Assembly (NCBI GenBank): GCA_022376465.1
Contig: JACDTU010000004.1
Span: forward strand, 2,294,001 to 2,358,000
Direction: 5' to 3'
DNA from: Cubamyces lactineus
Lineage: Eukaryota > Basidiomycota > Agaricomycetes > Polyporales > Polyporaceae
DNA: 64,000 nt
Positions 48,509 to 62,980 of this stretch are shown one piece after another. The number at the start of each line of letters is the position of its first letter. Within the stretch, counting starts at the first letter, position 1. The position numbers and the translations under genes are program-made. The notes beneath the pieces were generated by a model, which was not told the DNA's origin, ran no database searches, and was given only the letters and a program-made list of their open reading frames with translations.

Positions 48509-49549
48509 GATGGTCTGTCGTGAGGCGTTGCGTTTATGGGACTCTCGTTTATATGTAATCTGGTCTGGCGTAACTTCGGCCTGGGAGACTGGGAAACGTC
48601 CGCGGAAGGCGTGGAAAGCGCGAGGTTGGACTCCTTGGGTGGACGTAGACCGGGGCGTGTTTGAGCTTCTTCCTCACGAGATCCGGAGAGGAGAGCTGTG
48701 GATTGTGACGGTACGGACGCCAAGTACAACGCTGCTTGCCTGTCGAACCGCAGCAGGACGAACTCGCACAAGTCGAACCAGAACGACTGCATGGGGGACG
48801 AGGGCTTATATATAGGGTTGTTCCATGGTGTGCCGGGATAGCCAGGGGCTTCTGCCGTCGGTAAGCGTGCGACTGTACTTGATAAGGATGGTCCCGTACC
48901 GAAATTGAATGATTCTCTTTGATGGTCCGTACACCCGTGGCAGATCAATGAGAAGCACTCGGCAAGCGTTTAACGCCTTTTACAGCTTGCTGATTGCAAG
49001 TTTGGAGGATGCGCGGCCCGATGCTCGATTACACCCAAAGATCCTGCGCATATATGTTGCATCGAACACCTACGAAGAACTCTGGCAGGGTTTAGTGAGA
49101 GTGCTGAAGGCTGAGGAGTGGCTGATGCCGACACGACTCTATTATAGGGATCGGAGTTCTCCGGCAAAGCGAATCGCGAGATTCCCCCCAATGGGCAAAC
49201 TCAGCGCTCAGTACCTACAGTATCACGAGCAGTACCGCATACACGAGATTAACGTGTCAGAGCTGATGAGTTCACCATTGGCGACAAGACCGTACGGTAC
49301 CTACTGTGGCCGCGGCCCAGGTGTCTCGGTTGTGCAAGCGTTTGTGTCACATGACCGCGTCCAGGAGCGTCGGTCACTATAGTACCTGGGGAAGAGGCTA
49401 CTGCAGTTTTGCAGTCACATACCCGTACGCTTGCCCTTTCAAGGCCGCATTCTGCCTGAGACCAGTTGTTTATAGCCTTCACATGAAGATCTTGGTAACT
49501 ACGTAGTCCGTGACACCGTCCCCTAGGTCATCTCTAACGCCATCATCTA
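48509..49549. other. Intergenic, about 1 kb
   Basis: Promoter of the Kre9-like gene and 3' flank of the GST gene. One uninterrupted plus-strand ORF of 157 codons (48909-49382) lies here, but it has no recognisable motif and I do not call it a gene. Confidence 0.5.
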
Positions 49550-50386
49550 CTACTTCACCTCCGCAAATACGTCCAGAGCATCGTGCAAACGTCCGAAAAT
49601 GCCTCCTTCCCAACCTCGCAGCTCCTCCCACTCACTTTTCGGTAGGGTCACCTGCATCATCCGCAGCCACGCGCCGACGATCAAGTCCGCATAACTAGCC
49701 TTCGTTCCTAGGAGGAAGGGCCCACTCGTGTCCCTCAGGAACAGCTTGGCCAACCCACCCAGCGCCTCTCGGAACGACTCCTTCATCTTCTCTCGCGCCT
49801 CGCCCACCAGAATGAGATCCTCCCAGCGTTGCACGCTTGCGCGCTGTATGAATATCGCCCGACTGGCCTCCTCCGTCTCTGGGTCGAAGGGTAGGTGCGG
49901 CGCCGCGAGCTGTACGTGCGTAGTGAACACCGCGTCAACCATCGCGTTAAACTTGGCGTATTCGGGGTATTCCTTGTCGCGATAATCTGAGAGCGGCACG
50001 AGGATCCATCCGCCCTTGAACTCGTAGTCGAGCGTCTGAGGGGGAAAGAGGTCGCCCGCGCCCGAGTCTGGGAACGTCTTTTGGAGGTAGACTGCGATGT
50101 CGAAGGAGTCGCCGACCACCGCACCGGTGGTGCGGTCTTCGATGATGGGCAGGGTGCAGAAGTCGGTGCCGTCGGCGAACTTGCGACATGCTGGCACGCC
50201 AAGGCTACCGCGAACCTTCGGAATATCGGGTAAAGAAACCCATGTAGTCGAGTACGGCACCCTCTTGAAGTTTAGCGCAAAGCGGGTTTTCCAGGGGTTT
50301 GGTGAGCAGCAAGTTTGCTCGCGGGGTGGACGCATAGCGATGTCATAGAAGACGATAGCGCCGGATGTGGCTAGAGCGGTCGACAT
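49550..50386 (-). CDS. Glutathione S-transferase-like, fungal GSTFuA / LigE-etherase related
   Basis: Single exon, 278 aa. N-terminal thioredoxin fold: IVFYDIAMRPP, then SPNPWKTRFALNFKRVPYST, TLPIIED (cis-Pro) and VGDSFDIAVYL. The C-terminal helical domain has FKGGWILVPLSDY and GPFLLGTKASYADLIVGAWL (N-capping-like SYADL). PNPWKTRFALN and the long spacer are typical of the GSTFuA class, expanded in wood-decay basidiomycetes and related to bacterial beta-etherase LigE. Members bind or conjugate phenolics from wood extractives; the substrate here is unknown. An active Ser sits near SPNPWK. No intron is unusual for this window, where most genes have several. It lies between the two Kre9-like genes with no evident functional link. 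Confidence 0.88.
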   Translation of the reverse strand: MSTALATSGAIVFYDIAMRPPREQTCCSPNPWKTRFALNFKRVPYSTTWVSLPDIPKVRGSLGVPACRKFADGTDFCTLPIIEDRTTGAVVGDSFDIAVYLQKTFPDSGAGDLFPPQTLDYEFKGGWILVPLSDYRDKEYPEYAKFNAMVDAVFTTHVQLAAPHLPFDPETEEASRAIFIQRASVQRWEDLILVGEAREKMKESFREALGGLAKLFLRDTSGPFLLGTKASYADLIVGAWLRMMQVTLPKSEWEELRGWEGGIFGRLHDALDVFAEVK

Positions 50387-51046
50387 AGGGTACGGCGGTA
50401 CCAGTGGTAGTAGGAAGACTCAAGATGAGTAGTGGATGGCGAGCGATGGTGATGAAAGCCAGACCAAGGGCCTATCGAATTTATAGATCCCTGAACTTTA
50501 CTCTCCCGATGAACCACAATGAATCATGTCGACTCACCATATAGAGTTCGCTTGGGTGCTCCGGAGCCGCACCATGAGTATCATTATGGCATTCGGGACG
50601 GGTCAGCTTTAAAGCGCCCACTGGCATGCCACGTTCGGCGCTCGCAGCTCTCTCACACTGGCAGACTCACACCACCTACAGTACTACATGCCAACGCCAA
50701 CTGTTTCGCTTCGTGACCGCTATATAATAGATGAGTAGCTGCTCCCAGGTGACGTACTCTCGGTCAACAGACAGCCTTAAATGGAAGTGTGCTCCGGCAC
50801 AATATCTGCGTGTGCGGATATGATCGCATTGCAACTCCTGCCAGTGAGTTTGTGGCTTTGCAGGGTGAGGCTGAAGAGTAATATAGCCAGATCCCAGCAA
50901 GGTCATTCTCCATCACAAAGTCGAGTCGTCTTTATTGTAAGTACACGCTATAAGTTATATCGTCTCAGTGTAACGAGCGGAAGCATCTGTCAAGCGACGG
51001 GACAAACATGGCCAATACTCAGAGCCTAGGAAATGATCAACTTGGA
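50387..51046. other. Intergenic, GST promoter
   Basis: Upstream region of the GST gene and 3' flank of the next leftward gene. No gene or RNA seen. Confidence 0.55.
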
Positions 51047-51643
51047 TCACTGATCTGCGGCAACAATTGTAAACGGAGAGCTAATATCGCCCGAAGAGCC
51101 AAGCACTGCGGTCAGATCCTCAGTTAACATGCTGTGGACACGAATTCAAAGAACGGAGCAGCATTGGACGCACAGCAGACAATATAGTTTTCGCCCGTGG
51201 TTACGGAGGGCACTGTTAGGCTTACGTTCCCACCGAGGATGGGAAATCCTGAGGCCAAAGGGGTTTCTGAGAACTTTGTTAGTCGGCCGCCCAAACACGT
51301 CAACTCAGAGGGTTACACGCACTGTATTCCAGCCTCTCCGTGCCATTAGCATATAGTACGCCAAGGAGAATATTGCCCTGGGGATTCGATGGCTGGACGC
51401 CGTTCAATGCGGCAACATCCCTGCGTAGGATAGTGAGCGAGCTGGCGGGATTGGGGCTCAGACAGGTCATGAGGCGTACCAAATGATAGTCTCCGTCTGC
51501 CCCACTTTCCACACCGTTCCCGCTGTGGGATACGTGATCGGCGGCGACACCGAGTCACGGTGGATTAGGGAGGTCGGTTTTGCGAGGATGGGGACGATGG
51601 TAAAGAAGGCGAGGACAAGCGACAGAAGGCGGAATACGAACAT
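51047..51643 (-). CDS. Short secreted Kre9-like protein without GPI stalk
   Basis: Signal peptide MFVFRLLSLVLAFFTIVPIL with cleavage after LAK-type site. The Kre9-like domain then runs VSPPITYPTAGTVWKVGQTE, DVAALNGVQPSNPQGNI, LLGVLYANGTERLEYS, LASGFPILGGNVSLTVPSVT, ENYIVC and LGSSGDISSPFTIVAADQ, where it stops. It matches the domain of the gene at 47461-48508 block by block, with introns at equal positions, but lacks the Ser/Thr stalk and the hydrophobic tail, so it should be released rather than anchored. Length is about 130-140 aa. The ATG at 51643 is used because a longer reading would need a non-ATG start. The pair is a local duplication split by the GST gene. Confidence 0.75.
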
Positions 51644-53586
51644 CCTGAACGTCAACTAGGGGTATAACCACTGAACAAAGAACACGAAAGGTTCAGCTGG
51701 TGCACAGAGGGAAAAGAAAACAAAAGCTGGGATTGATGTCGACGGTGACTCGGAGCCTCTGTAAATATATACCTCCGCCAGCGAGCGTCGGTGTGAGACG
51801 TCGTGAGCTGAGCTTTGACGACACCGCAGAACAATCTAACAGACGCATCATAGATTCTGCTATTCCAGCGAATGACGTGCAAAGGGATGAGAATTGTTCA
51901 CGGAGCCGACGGAATGTCCATCATGCCATGGGTAACAGATTGAACCCTTGTTCACCCATACGGAAGATACCAAGAACCTACGACGGGAGACGCTATCAGT
52001 GCGGTATGCTTCGTCTTTGCGCAGAGGTGTCTTATGATCAAAGGTCGCACAGAAACCCTCAATTTGATGATGTTGAGGAGGTGAGTCCTGCGGTGTGCCG
52101 TGGAGTCTGATATCACCGGACGTATTTTGCGAGCAACAAGAAAGATCGTTTCAGGTTGGGAACTTCCGTGGCAGTTACTAGCAATAGATTGAGACGTGGC
52201 AGTGTGACGGAGACTATGAGATGAAGATGGTGGAGGAAGAGCGATTCAACGAAACGAACCTAGTGACACCGGGCGTGGCGCGGCGAGCACTGCTCGCGCG
52301 GGCGGCGGTGCTCATTACAAGGACGCGGTCACGTGCGGCGTCGAGCGCGGCTCCGGTAAGCGTCTTTCAAGGTCTCTTTTCCTCTACCAACTCTACCAAC
52401 ACGGTGCGTACAGACAGTACTAACATACTGCAGTGACGGCCTCATCATTGCCGCGACTGGTTGTAACTGCTTCTCCCTCATCTCTCGTTGACAACTACTG
52501 GCAGAGAGGGTCGTCTTCCGTGCGCGCGGAGCGCCCTCGACTCTAGCTGGACAGACTGGTATTACGACGGTACACAATGCACTCATTCGATGATTCAGCT
52601 CGAGACTACCATCATAGTCGCCTTATCATTGCGCGCGCAGCATGCGTGTGTCTTCGCGGTGGACGTTCCAAACGATAGAATGTCCCCGACTATAACCAAC
52701 CCGAGCAAACCTCAAAAGGTCTCGGTTGTTTGGCCTGGTGGAACCAATTACATCATATGCCCTTCAAGTTAACGCTTCGTCCAAGACTCTACTGGTGTAA
52801 ACAGGATGGCCAGTGCAGGTTCCAAACGAGCGCATCTCAAGTTCTATCCATGTCCATGTAGTGTGTCTACTGACGTTCTAGGATGGCTGTTCACTGCGCC
52901 GGGCCTTCCTGGAATCCTGTTGATCATCATATGCATCCACGACGCCCACACGCCGCCCAAGAACATCTCCCGACTTCCTCACTTCACAGCGACCGCGCCA
53001 TACGGATGCTTCCAAACTCCTGGAATGCGCCCTTAGGCCTCAGGGCCAGCGCGCCGCTCAAGGCGGACATCACCCTGCTCTCCGATTCCTCGCCTTTCTG
53101 ATTCTCTGCCCCATACCCAGGATGTCACAGCCCAGGTGATGCACCGCGCGCGCGCACGCGAAGTTGAGTTTTCCAACAAGAATCCCCATTGGTCCCTACC
53201 GTAAGTCAAGATGTATCATGTAATATCAACAGCAGCGAGGGCGCGACCTCTAACGCGCGCCGACAGAAAGTAGGAAGGAAGGGAAAAAAAGGAAACAATG
53301 GCTACAGATAGATACAGGCTCTAGCAGTACTGCGCGCAAGTCCGTATGCTAAACAGCAGGAGAAACAAACGTCTCTCGGCGAGTCCGTGACAGTGATTGT
53401 CGTAGCAAGTCCGCGTGTCGTGAAAGTAAGGAAACGTAGAAGAAGAAAAAAGGGGAGACATTTGGGAGACGCCGAGAGTATTAAGAGAAGGCATAAGCGG
53501 TGTACGTGGGCACCAGGGAGGCACCGTCTGCAAGTTCCATAATCCTTGCTGCCCCGTCAAGAGGCGTGCCGACGAACAGCATCCGT
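51644..53586. other. 1.9 kb region without a convincing gene
   Basis: Holds a possible degraded Kre9-like remnant on the plus strand at about 52640-52772 (pieces resembling MPPITNPT and GNNYIVC). It is otherwise free of long exons. The part from about 53250 to 53586 is the 3' flank of the cupredoxin gene. Confidence 0.4.
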
Positions 53587-55123
53587 CTACAAGAGCACCG
53601 CCGCGGCAGCGAACAGCGCGCCGAGGGAGAGCGCAGCGCTGGCCGCCTTGCCGACGACCGCGCCGTTCGTGCCAGAACCGGAACCGGAGCTGGAGCCAGT
53701 CGCGTCGCTGTTGTTGGTCGTGGCCGTGCCGTTGAGCTGCTGGGCGAGGCCCTTGAACGCGCTGAAGTTGCGGGGCGAGTCCTCAACGGCGTTGACGGCG
53801 AAGACCATGCCCGCGCCACAGTGCGAGGCACCGGTGGGGAGGTGCTGACGGCAGTAGAACCAGAGGGGCGCAGTGTCGTTGACAGTGACGTTCCAGATGG
53901 GGAAGTCAGTCGCGTTCGCGCCGACGGGCATGCTGTAGACGCGAGGCGAGCAGTCAGCGGCTGCACAATGGCGTAAGGTAATATAAGGCACTCACAATCC
54001 GGAGTCGAGGCCGATCGCGTTCCCGGAGGCGTCCTTGAGGCGAACACAAGGCGCGGCGAACGAAGACTGGGTCGCAGTGTGGTTCTTCTGGTGGCTGCCA
54101 TGACAAAAAGCGCCGTCAGCACGAGTTCACAGGGGTGAGAAGCAGCGTGTTGAACGGCTGCCCCAAGTCAGGAACAAGGGTACGTACAACTCGAACGAGA
54201 TGATGTCACGAGGCGCGGCGGAGATGTTCGCAGGCGTGAAGGTGAGTTCGCCATTCGCACCGCCAACGACAACCTTGTGCACGTTGCCGGAGAGCGAGGA
54301 CGGGGTCGCCTCGGGCGAGCCGATGTACGACGAGTAGACGGTCACCCATGAGGAGGTCTCGACAGTGACAGTCTCCGTCACGACGATCGGCGAGGGCTCT
54401 GCGGGGATCGTTGCAGTACCGTAGGCGGCCGTTGTGCTGCCGGTGTATTGAGCCTCGACAGAGGACGCCGAAGCAGCGGCAGCCTGCAGTTCCTGGCCGA
54501 TTTGGAGAGCCGCCTGCTTGAAGGCAGAGAAGGAGTTCGCAGAGCCGTCAGGTCCGCAGTTGACGGCGAACACCATGCCCTTGCCGCAGTGGCTGGCAGC
54601 CGTGTTCGCGCCCTGCTCGCAGTGGAACCAGAGGGGCTTGGTCTAAAGAGCAGGCGACATGTCAGTAGAGTGTCAGTGTATGATGGTGTAGATCCTCACA
54701 TCCTTGACCGTGACGGTGAACGTGGGGAAGTTGTCAGTCACATTAGCAGCCACGGGCATGCTACAGTATTGCAGTCAGCGGTATGGTTCAATGAAGACAG
54801 CGTTCAGCACTCACAATCCCGAATCAAAGCCACCCGCAAGGGGAGAACATGGCGCAGCAAAGGACGATTGCGTCGCGGTGTGGTTCTTCTGGTGGAAGTG
54901 GAACACTACTTGGTCACCGGGGTCGGCGAACTGTTTTGGAAGAACATATGAGCAAGCTGTGCAGCATAATTACGCGGATAGGGGAGGCACGCACAATTGC
55001 CTCAGGCGAGTAAGTCAAGCTACCGTTAGCGTCGCCGACCTGGATGTCGTATACCTTTGCGGCGACGGAGGAAACAAGAGCAAGGGCGAAGGAAAGACGA
55101 GCTGCTGCTGATGAGAAGAACAT
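53587..55123 (-). CDS. Secreted two-domain cupredoxin protein, probably GPI-anchored
   Basis: Signal peptide MFFSSAAARLSFALALVSSV with ALA/VAA-type cleavage, then two plastocyanin-like domains. Domain 1: VYDIQVGDANGSLTYSPEAI, DPGDQVVFHFHQKNHTATQS, FDSGMPVAANVTDNFPTF, LWFHCEQ and SHCGKGMVFAVN. Domain 2: VHKVVVGGANGELTFTPANI, QKNHTATQSSFAAPC, LWFYCRQ and SHCGAGMVFAVN. Each domain keeps the type-1 copper set His (NHT), Cys (FHC/FYC), His (SHC) and Met (GM). A Ser/Thr linker separates them, and the C-terminus is Ser/Gly-rich followed by a hydrophobic tail (ALSLGALFAAAAVLL), consistent with a GPI anchor. Fungal cupredoxins of this kind are thought to act in wall biology or copper handling; no activity is shown here. 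At least six short introns. Confidence 0.85.
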
Positions 55124-56673
55124 GGCTGCCAAAGGCCTAAGAACGTGAAGGAAGAAAAGGGAAGGTGGGACGACGAGCTCAATCGTCGTACAAGAGGTAT
55201 AAGTAGGGAGGAGGGAAAGGGGGCTGTGGATGAGAGATGAAACAGCCTCTCGGGCGGGAGATGAGGGTTTTGTGTGGGCGGGCGGGGACGTACCGAAGGA
55301 ACGGTAGACGTCGCGTACGCTCGGTGCGTCTGACACGGGACAATAGAACGCTCGATCAGTCGAAGAGAGGGATCCAGGGGCAGGATATACGAGCACTCAT
55401 TGGTTGAGCGGACTCCGAGCGGAAAACAACGTTCACCGGGCATGGTCATGCCCGCTTTTGTTTAGGGCTCATGGTTGCTATGTACGTCTGAACGACGTTG
55501 AATAAAAACGAGAGTGGCAGAATAGTGCACACGGAGGAACACAACAGGTGTATGCAGGCAGGCGGAATTACGACAGCATCTCACGCTGACCTGGAAGGTC
55601 CTGCCAGAACAAAGTGAGAATCTGTGAAGTGACAGACGGATAGGCAGGGATGGATGTGGATGATTACAGCATGGTTACCGGGCTCACCGAAACAACCGAC
55701 AGCGCCGAGGCATTTTAGCGGGCTGGCGCGGACAGGAATGAGGAAGATGGCTAACAAACCCGCGGACGAGCGCTGAAACCGCACAGGCGTGCAGGAGGAG
55801 GCAGGACTAAGTGCTTGGCAGCATGGCTTGCAAGGTGGCAGCACAGGATGATAAGGGAGGGCTGCAAGAGACGGTGCGAGTTGCTGTGCGGGAGGCATGG
55901 CCGAGGAGTCCGGCGCACAGCTTTCTCCCCTGAGCCCTCCTCCGTCCCAGCGTCCTCGGTCCTCGGCCCATTCTACCCGCGGCTGGAGATCCCCGGGCCG
56001 CCAGGAACCGCCATCAACGCCTTGCCGTATATGGTCAGTGGCATCAAAGTGATCTGCAAGGGGCACGTGGCGCAGGCGCTGGGGAAGGGGCCAATGAGAG
56101 GGGAGGAAGGGAGAGCGGTGGAAAGGCTCTGCTCGCCGTTACGCTCGTCTCAGCCCACAGCAACCACACTGACTCGGTTACACCATCATGTAGTATGCCC
56201 CATCAGTCAAACGCATCTACTTGGCCAGTCCATGTGGTCCCTCACCTCTTCTCATCTCACTCAGCCTCCCTCTGTAGCTCACCCAATATACTCACATTCA
56301 CACATATCCGTATGCAAGGGCCCAATCATATACGACCGTGTGCTTTGAACACCACGAGCACTTCCTCAGCCTGCGGTCCTGCCAGTCCTCAGGCCGCTGC
56401 TCGTTGCTTCTCCCATCACCCCATCGTTGCAATCCATCATGTCGCGCAGGCTGATCTGCATCACAAACAGCGTCCTTGAATATCCGGCCGAGCTCACATC
56501 ACGCCCGCCCTGCCTACTTATTTGCCAGCCTGAGCCATATCCTTCTCTCACATTCTCGCCTTCTTTCCTTCTTTCTCCCTGCTAATACGCTTCTCTGACT
56601 TGCCCTCCTTCTTCTCCCTCTACTTTACCTTTTTCTATCTTTCCTCGTTCTACAGCTTAGGTCTGTTCTCATA
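55124..56673. other. 1.5 kb divergent promoter region
   Basis: Lies between the cupredoxin gene (leftward) and the MAP kinase gene (rightward). The last 200 bases before 56674 are strongly C/T-rich, as is common upstream of basidiomycete genes. No gene seen. Confidence 0.55.
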
Positions 56674-59049
<2,376 letters not shown>

Positions 59050-59944
59050 CGCGCGCACCCCCGCCTCGACCTCAACCTCGACCTCGGCCTCGGCCTTGCG
59101 ACGACACATTCATGACGAACCCAACCTAACTTAGTCACATGCGTAGACGACGAGAGAACGCCCCCTTTGTTTTATCTTCACCTCTTTTCCCGCTCTCTCT
59201 GGATACCGTAGGGACGTCGCTGTCCCTGCACCAGTTCGCTCGTTCTTGACCGCATGACTTCATCTTCTTTTGCACCACGCACACAATCAAGCACGTCTAT
59301 TATATATTACGTATTTATGGAGGGAATAATAGTTCAGGATGCGTTTTCTTCTTTCTTCTGCGACACACTTACGTGGTCGTCGTCCAATCAAAGAACTCAA
59401 CCAAGATGGATCAATCATTCGGGTCCTTGCGAACAGGGGCAGCAAACGCCTCAACTGAGGCCGCACAGCACTCCGCCCGGCGCCCGCGCAGTACAAGCAC
59501 ACGGATAGCATTGAGACTCAGAGACTACTAGACATCGTACATGATCGTAGGACCTTCGTAAAACGTCCGTCGTTTCGTCAAGAGGCACCATCACCCATCC
59601 GAATACGCGGGCGGAGAACGACGACTTAGCGAACCGCAAAGCGCAAAACAAGCACGGGAACAGCGATGCGAAACGAGCGAGAACACGAAGCACGGAGATA
59701 ACTAATAACTGACAATGAAAGGCAGGGGGGGACATCGATGTAGAGAGTTGGGGGAAGAAGAGGTGAAGCGGTAGGGGGAGAAAGTTGGATTAAGGTATCG
59801 CTGAGGGAAGTATGGGAATATCGATTGAGGTGAGAGGATTGTAGACTCCTGCAGAGTCAAGCCGTTGCGAGATATGCCGAAGGCCGGGGGTGTCGCCATG
59901 CAGAGGATGCTCAGGTTAACGGGGGTGTGCGTGAGCCATAAGGC
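59050..59944. other. Convergent 3' intergenic region
   Basis: 3' flanks of the MAP kinase and the SAP-like gene. A short (CTCGAC/CTCGGC)-type low-complexity run lies at about 59075-59098. No gene seen. Confidence 0.55.
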
Positions 59945-62313
59945 TCAAAAGCGCGGGACCAGCCCTGCCCAGAAACCCGTCGCCACACCCTCGACGCCAA
60001 AGTCTCCAAAGCGAGTATCGCTGTCGAGCTCCGTGCCGTACATCGTCCGTTTCATTGGCCCGGCGGGAGTCTCAGGCGGGAGAGGTAGCGTTGCAGACAT
60101 TCCAAGCGTTACCCCGATCTCGCTGCTCGAGGCGACGCGTCTGGTTTGCGTAGGGAAGGTGGACTCGTTACCCATACTGATGTCTGGGATCTCTTCGTGG
60201 GAAACCTCCGGAACCGATAGTAGACTGGTAGATGTACTCGCCAGGGCAGTGAACGCGTTGGCACCGTTCGTAGTGACTGGCTGAGCCTGGGACGACGAGA
60301 CTTCAGCCCTACTAGCTGGCCTACTAGCAGCTGACTGTGGGCGCGACTGAGAAAGACCTTCTGCTTGAGCCTGAGACTGCGCATGCCGGCGACCCAGAGG
60401 GTGGTAGAGATCGTTTCGTTCAATCCGACCGCCCGCACGCTCAATGAAGCCACCCGAGGGTACATTACCCGGGGATGGGGAGGCAGGCGGCTCCGGGTAC
60501 GACAGAGCAGGTTGACTTGCTTCAAAGGGCGTCGAAGATAAAGGATGAAAGATCGAGTGATTGAAGCTGAAGTTGAAGGCCAAAGCTGGTGCATTCTCGT
60601 CCGACCCAGCAGGTCGCGGAATTGCGCCTCCGGTATTCATCGTCTGACCTCCAGCCTCGGGAGGAACGGGGAAGAAATCAGATAGATGGGTCGTCGGAGG
60701 TGGAGGGTCAATATAGGACTCTGGGGGCTCTTCCGGACCGCGGAAGATCGTGAAAGTGGCTGGAGGGGGTCTTGGCACAGGTGGGGCGGCGCTGTCCTCG
60801 CCTTGTGGTTGCGTGTTGAATCGGGAATCTGAGGATGACCCTGAAGCAACGTCGGGATCCGCGCTAGACAGCTTGAGTTTTTTCTTTGTGGGTCGGACAG
60901 CTCGTTTGTGGGGGTTATCCGACGTCTGCACGCCGGTTGGTTCAGGTTCAACTGTATCGGCGGAGTCACTATCGTTTGGATCGCGATGGCGCTTGCCGAG
61001 GAGGGTCTGAGATGCTGGAGGCAACGAGCTTGTTCCACCGTGGGGTGCTTCGCCTCCGGCAATTGTTGTCTGGGAATCGCCTTCGTCTCTGCGCCCAGTG
61101 TCAGATAAGCCAGTCTTGTTATGCATCAAATGGGTACGTACGTTGCACGAGCTTTCCCAAGGCTCTTCATGGACTGCTTGCGCATATCCGCCATGAGTTT
61201 GTTCATAGCGACTTTCATCTGGTCAAACTGAGATTGCAGTTGGGACACCAGAGATGCTTCGCTACCCCTCAAATCCCTTAGCTGTTGAAGTTCGACTTGA
61301 AGCGAGGAGATTTGTGACTGCAAATCAGCCTCTCGGCTGATCCGACGTTCCAACTCGTGGTTCATCGCAACGAGCTGGTTCTGCAACGGTTCCAACTGGA
61401 CCCATACGTCAGTCGAGACTGAAACGTGATCGAATGCGATCTTCACACGTACTCTGCTGGAGAGGTAATCTTTGAACGAAGCTGGTATATTTGACGGATT
61501 CGCATCTGGAATTCTTGAATATCCATCCTTGTAGTCCGGGGGAGCAGGTGGAGATACGAGATCGTGGGTCGTACCAGAGGGACCAGCTTCTGGCACTTCA
61601 GGCAATTTAACACTAGTGACACGTTCCAATCATTGAAGACTCACTTTCTGGCACTACAGGCAAAGGTTCTGGGGACGACCTTCATGAGTATTGAACGTAA
61701 GGCGGGAAGATGAGGTCGGGGATCGCACCTTCCTCCTCTTGGATCGGGGCCTCTACGGGTCTGATGTTCCGACTGGCTCGAAGACGCCTGCTCCCACCCC
61801 TCACAGCTATACTGACGGTTCGTGTAGCAGAGCGAGCACCACTACCGCCTACGACGGTCGGCCTACCCATCCCGAGCCGGTACTGGGTTTCCTTCGCTCG
61901 CCGAGTGCGTGGAGGAGGTGGAGGAGGTTGAGCTTCGGATTCAGATGATTGAGGGGCAATCCTCTGGGGAGGGTCGCCCTCGTGTGCATTGTCTTCATCA
62001 TCGGTGTCATGTATGATTACGGACGAGCTGGATGTTCCCCTCAGACGCATGCCGGAACGGCTCGCAACTCTGCCAGAGGGAGCTCGTTGAGGTTGGGTAG
62101 GAGGGGTAGGACGTGGCCGCGCTTGCGTAGTGTCGATGAGAAGGTCGATCAAGGCCTCTGTCTTGAGATTTGCCTTGATGCCATATTCCTGCCGATCCGA
62201 GATGAAGTCTTCTTGATGCTGAGAGGTATTGCGGAGTGGCTCACCTTGCAAACCCTTTGCAGGTCGCTCCGTTTCATGTTCTTAAGCGTCTCTCGGTCGA
62301 GGGGCGGAGGCAT
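59945..62313 (-). CDS. SAP-like motif and coiled-coil protein, function unknown
   Basis: Starts at ATG 62313 (MPPPLDRETLKNMKRSDLQR). A 66-base or similar intron then joins VCK to EYGIKANLKTEALIDLLIDT; the two helices with the turn GIKANLKTEAL look like a SAP-type DNA-binding motif. A Pro/Arg/Ser-rich stretch follows with an acidic box (DTDDEDNAHEGD). Around 61150-61400 there is a coiled coil (LEPLQNQLVAMNHELERRI, LQSQISSLQVELQQLRDL). The last exon (59945-61094 or so) is long and disordered, with KKKLKLSS as a possible nuclear signal, and ends FGVEGVATGFWAGLVPRF. I recall similar RETLK..KANLKTEALIDLL starts in other Agaricomycetes, without known function. Exon joins near 61620-61740 are uncertain. 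Nuclear location is inference. Confidence 0.7.
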
Positions 62314-62980
62314 GCTGGGCAAGAAGCCTCCGGAGGCAGGGGGAAAGGCGCGTGTGGAGAAAGCAGCGTGCGGAGGATGTGGTTCAAGCTCAAGCCGCGT
62401 TCAACGCCAGCGAACAAACAACGCCCAAACAACGCGAACCCTGCTGTCACATGACAGCCGCGTTTGGTGCACAGGGCGCTTATCCGGAAAACGACCCTGA
62501 TCGACACAAGCGCCCATTCCGACGACTCGCCTCCTCGGGATCCTCTGCAGTTGTCTTGTCTGGCAGGTAGCAGCCTGAGTCTCATTTTGCACGCACTTAC
62601 AGCAGAGCTACCTGCTCCCTACGCGCTTGAGCTCCTTCGCGAAGCCTTTGTACATGTTGTCGACCATGCATCAATACAAATTGGCCACGATGGACGCGGC
62701 CCCGGGCCAGTGAAATGGCGGGAATTTGCGTTGGCGGAATGCGGAATGCCGGACCGGAGGGAAATGCGGGGAGTTCGGTTGACGCTGTGGCAAGTGCGCC
62801 GAGCGAGATCAGCTGAAGCTGGCCCTTGGACGAGCCGGGCGTGTCTCATGCCTTCCCACCTGGTATTTATGGCCCGTAGTCTACCACACATCTCTCATCC
62901 CGTCGACCAACTGGTATCTACTGGTCGACTCACCATCTCGACCACGCCCCCCGCCTTGCCCACATCCCGACGCCGACATC
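62314..62980. other. Divergent promoter region
   Basis: Upstream region shared by the SAP-like gene (leftward) and the L-lactate dehydrogenase gene (rightward), 667 bases. No gene seen. Confidence 0.5.

Noticed and set aside
48909..49382. 157-codon plus-strand ORF
   Set aside because: No recognisable domain, no signal peptide and no splice structure; could be chance. Kept only as a remark in the gap entry.
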